From the NCBI GenBank assembly GCA_905193485.1, contig CAJJOX010000072.1, forward strand, positions 1 through 10,194: a stretch of DNA of 10,194 nucleotides. The letters run 5' to 3'. The stretch comes from an uncultured Porphyromonadaceae bacterium. Lineage in GTDB: Bacteria; Bacteroidota; Bacteroidia; Bacteroidales; Muribaculaceae. A program made the position numbers and the translations under genes. Below the pieces are notes generated by a model, which ran no database searches, was not told the origin of the DNA, and saw only the letters and a list, made by a program, of their open reading frames with translations. Of the stretch, positions 5,363 through 10,194 are shown one piece after another (the first letter of the stretch is position 1; every line of letters starts with the position of its first letter).

Positions 5363-7456
5363 TTATTGCAGAATGCTTGATGATGTGCCCATTTGTTGCG
5401 TGGCTTCATTGCCGCGCTGTATTTTCTTACCGAAACCGAAAGTGTATGTGGCCGATACGAGCACATAGCAATGGTAGCTTGTGTTGTAGAATGTTTTGGT
5501 TACATCATAAGCAGCACTTGTAGTTTCAGATGAACCGGCACGCCAGTTCCATCGGAAAGGGTTTGTCAACCGAGCCTGTAGACTCCAAGCCGAATTGCCC
5601 CATCCGACAATCGCCGTATATGCACTTTTGTTTTTTACCCAGGCACCGTTGACATATCCGTCGCAGTATTCCTGTGGCGACTGGTATTGCAGGCCGAAGT
5701 TCCAACCCCCGAGATAATAAAAAGCCTGGAGATACCAGAGGACACGTTGTCTGGTCCAATCGAAAGGTGTGCCGTTGCGAACAATACGGTGAGCGACTTG
5801 TCCGTTTATCATCAGGCTGTTGTTGAGCAGTCTTGCAGTGCCCTGCACACCATAGAGCCAAGACGAATAGGCACCCATCCCTTTCTGTTGTATCGTACGG
5901 AGTATGCCGTCAGGCGAGGCCTTGTAGACGTAAGCATAGCGGTCGGTGATGATTGTAGTCTGTCCGAAAGCGGCAAAGTTGAATTTATTGTTCGGCATCA
6001 TGACATATCGGAGGCTGAGGTCATAGCTCTTATAAGGGCTGATGTCCGGATTGCCGGTGTAGCTGAACAGCGGATTAGACTGTATTATTGCCGTGCTTCT
6101 GTAGGATGAGGCCAGCGTCCATGTGGCATGGTGGAAATCGACACTGACGGAATTCCTGTCGTTGAAGGCATATTGCAACGATGCGTCCATCCAGGGCTGC
6201 GTGGAATGCTCGGAATTGTTTCCTAATTTTGAATGGTTGTAATTGAATCCTCCGCCGATCAGCCCGTTGAATTTCTCGTTTTTGAAGTTGTAAAATATAC
6301 CCGGGCCTACGCGATAAGTGGTAAGCCGGTCGATAGCATTGGAGGTGCCGGAATAGAGGGTGCGGTTGGAAAGAAGAGTGCCGTTGAGAATCGCCGTAAT
6401 GTTGCCCCATTTCCCGAAATCATGCATGAATCGCAGTGAAGCTGTGGCACGGTGCGAATCATCTTTCGCCCCATTGGCAAACGAGGCGCCCGATGCTTCG
6501 GAATAAAGAGTGTGCTGATTGGTATGGGAATAGGAATAGTATGGGTTGAAACTTAAGCTGTTGTTGTGTGGCAAGATGAAATTCCAATAGCCCGAATATG
6601 TTATGGAATTGGATCGGGAGTTTTTGCTGTCGGTGTAGTCGGTAGCCGGATAGTCGGCAGGTGTATAATGGATAGTCCCGGCTGAAGATTCCTTAGGCGA
6701 CCTGAAAAAATTGGCGCCGACAGTATTCACCATTGTTATTTTGTCGGTCGCGTATGTGGCCTTGAATGTGGGCCAATATGACTGTTGGCGCACTTTGGCA
6801 TCAACAGGCTCGGATATCCGCTCGAATGTTTTCATGGAGCCGTCGGCCTGAGGCAGGCGATAGATTTCGGCAATGCCCTGACTCATATGATTATTATGGG
6901 AATACCAACTGCCTGCGGCCAGATCGTATGTCATGCGCTTGTATTGGAATTTTGAATACAGGTTGAACTGTCCGGAATTTGATATGAGGAATTCATTGGC
7001 GTATGCCTTGACATAGCCTCCATATTCATATTTCTGCATGATGAAGTTGACAACATGCTCGCTGCCTTGAAAACGAGGATCCTGCGGGAAATCATAATAT
7101 TCCACTTTTTTGACATCCTGCATGTTCATTCCGCTCAGATCCTGTTCAGATGCGGGTACGTAGTCGATGTATAAATCAACTTTCTGCCCTGAGTTGGTTG
7201 TAACCGCGTTTCCTGACACAAGACCCAACTGCGGAATGGCCATGTGGTTGAGCAGCTCCGGACCGGTCTGCGCGGCGTTTTTCTGCCGCTTGGTCGGGAG
7301 ATAGGTCGATACGGTGGCTGAAGTGTGTTGGAGTTGTGCCTCGACAACGACCTCGTCAAGTTTCTGAGTCTTTGTGCTGTCAGGGGCTTCTGTCTGCGCC
7401 ATGACGGATGACGCTGTCATAGCGCAGACTATTGCGCTCATAATCTTGTATCGCAT
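5363..7456 (-). CDS. Outer membrane beta-barrel / TonB-dependent receptor-like protein
   Basis: A 697-residue predicted outer membrane protein. Residues 1-20 are a signal peptide with cleavage likely after VMA. LDEVVV (33-38) resembles a TonB box. A plug-like section follows (about 60-145: GPELLNHMAIPQL, VDLYIDYVPA, DVKKVEYYDFPQDPRFQG, VVNFIM). The remainder is rich in alternating aromatic and polar strands, typical of a barrel, and ends VSATYTFGFGKKIQRGNE, a tail common in Bacteroidales proteins of this type. It lacks the N-terminal carboxypeptidase-like domain of SusC proteins and has no SusD gene beside it, so a glycan-uptake locus is not indicated. Substrate is unknown. It lies downstream of a Crp/Fnr regulator and a palindrome, which suggests regulated expression, and ends at a strong terminator. 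Confidence 0.85.
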   Translation of the reverse strand: MRYKIMSAIVCAMTASSVMAQTEAPDSTKTQKLDEVVVEAQLQHTSATVSTYLPTKRQKNAAQTGPELLNHMAIPQLGLVSGNAVTTNSGQKVDLYIDYVPASEQDLSGMNMQDVKKVEYYDFPQDPRFQGSEHVVNFIMQKYEYGGYVKAYANEFLISNSGQFNLYSKFQYKRMTYDLAAGSWYSHNNHMSQGIAEIYRLPQADGSMKTFERISEPVDAKVRQQSYWPTFKATYATDKITMVNTVGANFFRSPKESSAGTIHYTPADYPATDYTDSKNSRSNSITYSGYWNFILPHNNSLSFNPYYSYSHTNQHTLYSEASGASFANGAKDDSHRATASLRFMHDFGKWGNITAILNGTLLSNRTLYSGTSNAIDRLTTYRVGPGIFYNFKNEKFNGLIGGGFNYNHSKLGNNSEHSTQPWMDASLQYAFNDRNSVSVDFHHATWTLASSYRSTAIIQSNPLFSYTGNPDISPYKSYDLSLRYVMMPNNKFNFAAFGQTTIITDRYAYVYKASPDGILRTIQQKGMGAYSSWLYGVQGTARLLNNSLMINGQVAHRIVRNGTPFDWTRQRVLWYLQAFYYLGGWNFGLQYQSPQEYCDGYVNGAWVKNKSAYTAIVGWGNSAWSLQARLTNPFRWNWRAGSSETTSAAYDVTKTFYNTSYHCYVLVSATYTFGFGKKIQRGNEATQQMGTSSSILQ

Positions 7457-7478
7457 ATGCTTTGCCTGATGTTTCCGG

Positions 7479-7486
7479 CAAAGTTA
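7479..7486 (-). promoter_or_regulatory. Predicted -7 element of the outer membrane protein gene
   Basis: On the minus strand TAACTTTG (7486-7479) fits TAnnTTTG exactly. Transcription would start near 7475, leaving about 19 bases before the ATG at 7456. There is no TTTG at the expected -33 spacing; that position is taken by the palindrome at 7507-7524, as expected for a promoter that needs an activator. Confidence 0.5.
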
Positions 7487-7506
7487 GACGTAAATAATGA
7501 CTTAAT

Positions 7507-7524
7507 TCTCAACAAATGTTGAGA
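7507..7524. promoter_or_regulatory. Palindromic operator candidate between regulator and target gene
   Basis: TCTCAACA (7507-7514) and TGTTGAGA (7517-7524) are perfect 8-bp inverted arms around AA. The centre is about 40 bp upstream of the predicted mRNA start, the position of class II Crp/Fnr activator sites, and the site lies 17 bp after the stop of a Crp/Fnr gene. A hairpin terminator for that gene is less likely: the loop would be very tight and no T-run follows on the minus strand. Confidence 0.5.
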
Positions 7525-7540
7525 GTGGCGATAACGACGA

Positions 7541-8101
7541 TTATTTTTTGCGTAAACGGCTCAGATGTGTCGGCGTGACGTTGAGCAACGAGGCAATATC
7601 TTTAAGCGAAAACAGAGCGAATAGATTCGGGTCGCGGTTTATCAGCTCGTCATAACGTTGCTGCGGAGTCTTGGAATATAAATCGACAAGCCGGTCATAG
7701 ACGGTGTTGAACACTTCGCGGGTGCTGTTCTCGACAATCTCTTTGACTTTTGAATCTGACTGCATTATCTCCGCAACTACTGACGCCGGCACACAATATA
7801 TTTCGCATGGGACGGTGGCTATTATCGAACAACGCGATTTCTGCCGATACAGCGAGCCGGGGAAGTCGCAGACAAAATGACCGGCAAATTCAAGGCCGAT
7901 TACATGGGGAGTGCCGTCGGAGGAAAAGCAGACATATTTCAACGCACCCGAATTTATATAACCGATGTAACGACCGATGGTTCCGGCGGTAAGGAATTCA
8001 TCACCCCTGTCGTAGTGGCGCAGTTCGCCACTGTTCAGGCACAGGTCGCGCCAGAAGTCGGTGTCGATGTTGTCGATATAAGAGTTGAATTGCGATGGCA
8101 T
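7541..8101 (-). CDS. Crp/Fnr-family transcriptional regulator
   Basis: A 186-residue regulator with an N-terminal cyclic-nucleotide-binding-like beta-roll (about 10-115; GDEFLTAGTIGRYIGYINSG and a following GHFVCDFPGS segment), a long dimer helix (about 115-145) and a C-terminal helix-turn-helix (about 166-184, LKDIASLLNVTPTHLSRLRK). The beta-roll lacks the Arg-Ala phosphate-binding pattern of true cAMP sensors. Its cysteines (positions 21, 58, 78, 91, 100, 103) do not form an Fnr-type N-terminal cluster. The effector is therefore unknown, as for most Bacteroidetes members. It is followed at 84 bp by the outer membrane protein gene, with a palindrome between them, and probably controls that gene. 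No promoter match was found in the 84 bp upstream, so it may be read from the glycosyltransferase gene. Confidence 0.88.
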   Translation of the reverse strand: MPSQFNSYIDNIDTDFWRDLCLNSGELRHYDRGDEFLTAGTIGRYIGYINSGALKYVCFSSDGTPHVIGLEFAGHFVCDFPGSLYRQKSRCSIIATVPCEIYCVPASVVAEIMQSDSKVKEIVENSTREVFNTVYDRLVDLYSKTPQQRYDELINRDPNLFALFSLKDIASLLNVTPTHLSRLRKK

Positions 8102-8152
8102 CGTCTAAATCGTTTTGTTGATTTATTTTTCTCTCACGGTCGGCGATTCAGT

Positions 8153-8232
8153 GTTTGCCGGGCCTTCGGATAAAGGGCGGCACACTCATGTCTCATCGTG
8201 TGACGTGTCAGTTTGCCGTGTCGGGGCTATCG
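8153..8232. repeat. Dispersed ~82-bp repeat, copy 2, overlapping the glycosyltransferase 3' end
   Basis: Matches the copy at 5201-5282 at 71 of 82 aligned positions, same orientation. Its first 33 bases are intergenic; the rest contain the glycosyltransferase stop (8186-8188) and about 15 preceding codons (IAPTRQTDTSHDET). The equivalent frame in copy 1 also reads IAPTRQ but then lacks the stop and runs on. This looks like a non-coding repeat that inserted into or recombined with the end of the gene. Confidence 0.75.
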
Positions 8233-9211
8233 CCCGGTCGCGACGGTAGAAAAGGGTGCAGAAGTCGGCAAGCCATTGGGTCAGGCCGGCCGGGAGCGTA
8301 GCTACGGCGGTGAACAGCAGACGCCAGTGCAGGCCGATATGGCGAAGCCGCATGATGCGCCGGTTCACCTCGGGAAATGTCTTGAGCCAGCGGCGCACAT
8401 TCTTGTCGCGTCCGCGAAGCATTTTCACTTTGGCACAGAATTTCAGATGATCGAGAAACGGTTCATATTCTTTCTGCATGTCGTGTTCAACCATCCACTG
8501 TTCGACGAGCAGCGCTATGGCGAGATGATCTTCAAGCAGTCGTCCGCGGGGACTTCGCGACAAGGAAGCCGATGCCGCATCAGTCACGTAGTGATAGACA
8601 GGCGTGTCTGTGAAGCCAACCGACGGTTTCAGAGACATTACGCGGCTCACCACGCCAAGATCTTCCCAACAATCGAGGCCGTCGTAGGGGACGATGTTGT
8701 TGTCGTCAAGCAATTTTCGCCGCAATAGCTTGTTGCACAGAGAGAAGCCGAGGGTGTCGACCCGCATGTCGTTGAGCGAGCCGGGCCGGTGGTCGAAGTC
8801 GATGATTCTTGTCTTTTTGCCCTCTTCGGCATAATATGGCGCAATGACCACGTCGTGTCGACGGCTATCGGATGCCTTGAGCATGATTTTAAGCGCGTCG
8901 CGGTCGAGATAGTCGTCGGCGTCGCATCGCATGACATATTCGCCTGTCGCATGGGCGAATCCCAGCACGGTGGCATGAGCCGATCCGCGCCTTACAGCCG
9001 ACGATACAAGCCGGTGACGACCCGCGAATTCCGGATTGAGAGCCACGAAGTCCTGGATCACCTCTACTGTGCGGTCGGTGCTTCCGTCATTGACAAAGAT
9101 ATATTCGACCGATGTCAATGACTGGCGGCTCAGCGATCGCAGCGTGCGCTCGATCGTAGTTTCAGCGTTGTGAAACACCACAATGAGGCTTATGTCGGGA
9201 ATCGCGGGCAT
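8186..9211 (-). CDS. Family 2 glycosyltransferase
   Basis: A 341-residue cytoplasmic or membrane-associated inverting transferase with a GT-A fold, which moves a sugar from a nucleotide donor to a surface glycan or lipid acceptor. Visible are the start strand ISLIVVFHNAETTIERTLRSL (8-27), VNDGSTD (40-46) for the nucleotide, the metal-binding DAD in CDADDY (96-101) and the probable base region WED (182-184). A weakly hydrophobic stretch near 295-325 (LLFTAVATLPAGLTQWLADF) may be a membrane contact. The final 15 residues come from a dispersed repeat and are probably not part of the ancestral protein. It starts 32 bp after the lpdA stop, so the two may be co-transcribed. Donor and acceptor cannot be told from the sequence; the lpxB locus nearby makes a role in lipopolysaccharide possible but not shown. 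Confidence 0.88.
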   Translation of the reverse strand: MPAIPDISLIVVFHNAETTIERTLRSLSRQSLTSVEYIFVNDGSTDRTVEVIQDFVALNPEFAGRHRLVSSAVRRGSAHATVLGFAHATGEYVMRCDADDYLDRDALKIMLKASDSRRHDVVIAPYYAEEGKKTRIIDFDHRPGSLNDMRVDTLGFSLCNKLLRRKLLDDNNIVPYDGLDCWEDLGVVSRVMSLKPSVGFTDTPVYHYVTDAASASLSRSPRGRLLEDHLAIALLVEQWMVEHDMQKEYEPFLDHLKFCAKVKMLRGRDKNVRRWLKTFPEVNRRIMRLRHIGLHWRLLFTAVATLPAGLTQWLADFCTLFYRRDRAIAPTRQTDTSHDET

Positions 9212-9217
9212 TGAAAA

Positions 9218-9237
9218 GTAATCGTGTTTAAGATTAC
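9218..9237 (-). other. Small hairpin between lpdA and the glycosyltransferase gene
   Basis: GTAATC and GATTAC form a 6-bp stem around an 8-base loop. On the minus strand TTTTC follows and the glycosyltransferase ATG comes directly after it. It could weakly end lpdA transcription or shape the initiation region of the next gene. The stem is short and AT-rich, so either role is uncertain. Confidence 0.3.
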
Positions 9238-9243
9238 ATCGTC

Positions 9244-10194
9244 TTATTGCGTGATATTGTTCAGGGCTGCCGGGATAAGTTCGGCGAGTGTCGGATGGAT
9301 GTGTACCGTGTCGAGGAGCCGGCGTGCTGTCATGGCGTTTTCGATGGCCACGGTGAGTTCCTGCACGAGATCGGCTGCGTGCGCTCCGCAGATGTGGGCG
9401 CCGAGCAGTCGTCCAGTCGTGCGTTCCACCACGATTTTAGCCAGACCGTCGGGCTCATCCATGGCCAATGCCTTTCCGTTTGAACGGTAGATGGCTTTGC
9501 CTTCCACGGCTTCCAGACCGCGTTCGGCACATTGTCCGGCCGTCAGTCCGACCGATGCGCATTCAGGAATGGTAAACACCGCGGCGGGAATGTTTTCCGT
9601 CAGCTTCTGCATTCCCAATGCCACGCGGCCCTGCATGGTTGCCGCATGAGCAAGCATGCACCGTCCGTTGACATCGCCTATGGCATAAATACCTTCTATG
9701 TCGGTCGACATATTATCGTCGGTGACTATAAATCCGCGATTTATCCTCACACCGAGCGTTTCGAGCCCGTCGGGCACAACCGCGCGGCGTCCCACGGCCA
9801 TCATCACTTTCCCGGCGGCAATGCTTTTATCCCGACCTTTGTCATTGTAGCATACCGTTGTGCCGTGGTCGCGAATGGCCGTGACCTGAGCTGACGTGAC
9901 AATATTGACACCACGACGTTTCATGGTCATGCGCAGGCGTTTGGCTATTTCCGTGTCGAAGCCCGGCAGAATCTCGCGGCAATATTCAAGCACGGTCACC
10001 TTTACACCCAATGCGGCATAAATTGAGGCGAATTCCATGCCTATGACTCCGCCGCCGATTATGACAAGATCTGCGGGCAATTCGGTGAGTGCCAACATTT
10101 CGTCGCTGTCAGCCGCATCGTCGGCTCCTTCAATGGACAGCGAAGCAGGTCGCGAGCCGGTGGCTATGATTATGCGGGGAGCAGAGTATTCGTC
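9244..10194 (-). CDS. lpdA: Dihydrolipoyl dehydrogenase, N-terminus beyond the right edge
   Basis: The C-terminal 316 residues of a pyridine nucleotide-disulfide oxidoreductase, the E3 component that reoxidises dihydrolipoamide in 2-oxoacid dehydrogenase and glycine cleavage complexes using NAD. The frame is open to the window edge. The visible part begins with IIIATGSRPASL of the first FAD-binding domain, then has the NAD Rossmann motif GGGVIG (bases 10056-10039), AIGDVNG plus LAHAA for the flavin, and the dimer domain with HPTLAE near the end (His at 9297-9295, Glu at 9282-9280), the catalytic pair of this family. About 130-150 N-terminal residues with the redox-active Cys pair are outside the window. 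The HPT..E motif and absence of a C-terminal Cys pair favour Lpd over mercuric reductase; glutathione reductase-like proteins are a weaker alternative. Confidence 0.9.
   Translation of the reverse strand, partial: DEYSAPRIIIATGSRPASLSIEGADDAADSDEMLALTELPADLVIIGGGVIGMEFASIYAALGVKVTVLEYCREILPGFDTEIAKRLRMTMKRRGVNIVTSAQVTAIRDHGTTVCYNDKGRDKSIAAGKVMMAVGRRAVVPDGLETLGVRINRGFIVTDDNMSTDIEGIYAIGDVNGRCMLAHAATMQGRVALGMQKLTENIPAAVFTIPECASVGLTAGQCAERGLEAVEGKAIYRSNGKALAMDEPDGLAKIVVERTTGRLLGAHICGAHAADLVQELTVAIENAMTARRLLDTVHIHPTLAELIPAALNNITQ

Noticed and set aside
7507..7524. Palindrome as a terminator for the Crp/Fnr gene.
   Set aside because: Loop of two to four bases, AT-containing stem and no T-run on the minus strand; its position relative to the next promoter fits an operator better.

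Overview
The window looks like chromosome of a Bacteroidales bacterium, most likely of the Muribaculaceae/Prevotella-like part of that order. The grounds are matches to the Bacteroidetes -7 promoter consensus TAnnTTTG, A-rich leaders without Shine-Dalgarno sites, a Bacteroidales-type outer membrane beta-barrel protein with the characteristic C-terminal tail, and moderately GC-rich coding DNA beside AT-richer spacers. The assignment rests on protein and promoter style only; no marker gene is present.

Layout. Positions 1-914 hold no recognisable gene. This stretch is rich in short repeats: iteron-like copies of GCAATTAGTCC, a 38-bp-period ATGAGAT repeat, a 12-bp tandem repeat, several hairpins and one minus-strand promoter match. 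Next come an MsbA-type lipid exporter (minus) and, divergent from it, lpxB (plus). lpxB overlaps a low-molecular-weight tyrosine phosphatase gene, and a SlyD-type FKBP prolyl isomerase with a Cys/His-rich tail follows. These plus-strand genes converge on a minus-strand outer membrane beta-barrel/TonB receptor-like gene that ends at a clear intrinsic terminator. Upstream of that gene, on the same strand, are a Crp/Fnr-family regulator, a family 2 glycosyltransferase and a dihydrolipoyl dehydrogenase cut by the right edge.

How the parts fit. The msbA-like/lpxB pair covers two steps of lipid A supply, synthesis of the disaccharide and flipping across the inner membrane. Their -7 elements lie back to back 21 bp apart, so polymerase binding at one should hinder the other, and the lpxB promoter would start its mRNA almost exactly at the ATG. 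The regulator/outer-membrane-protein pair has a near-perfect palindrome (TCTCAACA-AA-TGTTGAGA) centred about 40 bp upstream of the predicted start of the outer membrane protein mRNA. That is where a class II Crp-type activator would sit.

The most unusual feature is an ~82-bp dispersed repeat. One copy lies in the convergent gap after slyD; the other runs into the 3' end of the glycosyltransferase and supplies its last codons and stop. No CRISPR array, rRNA or tRNA gene, or intact mobile element was seen.
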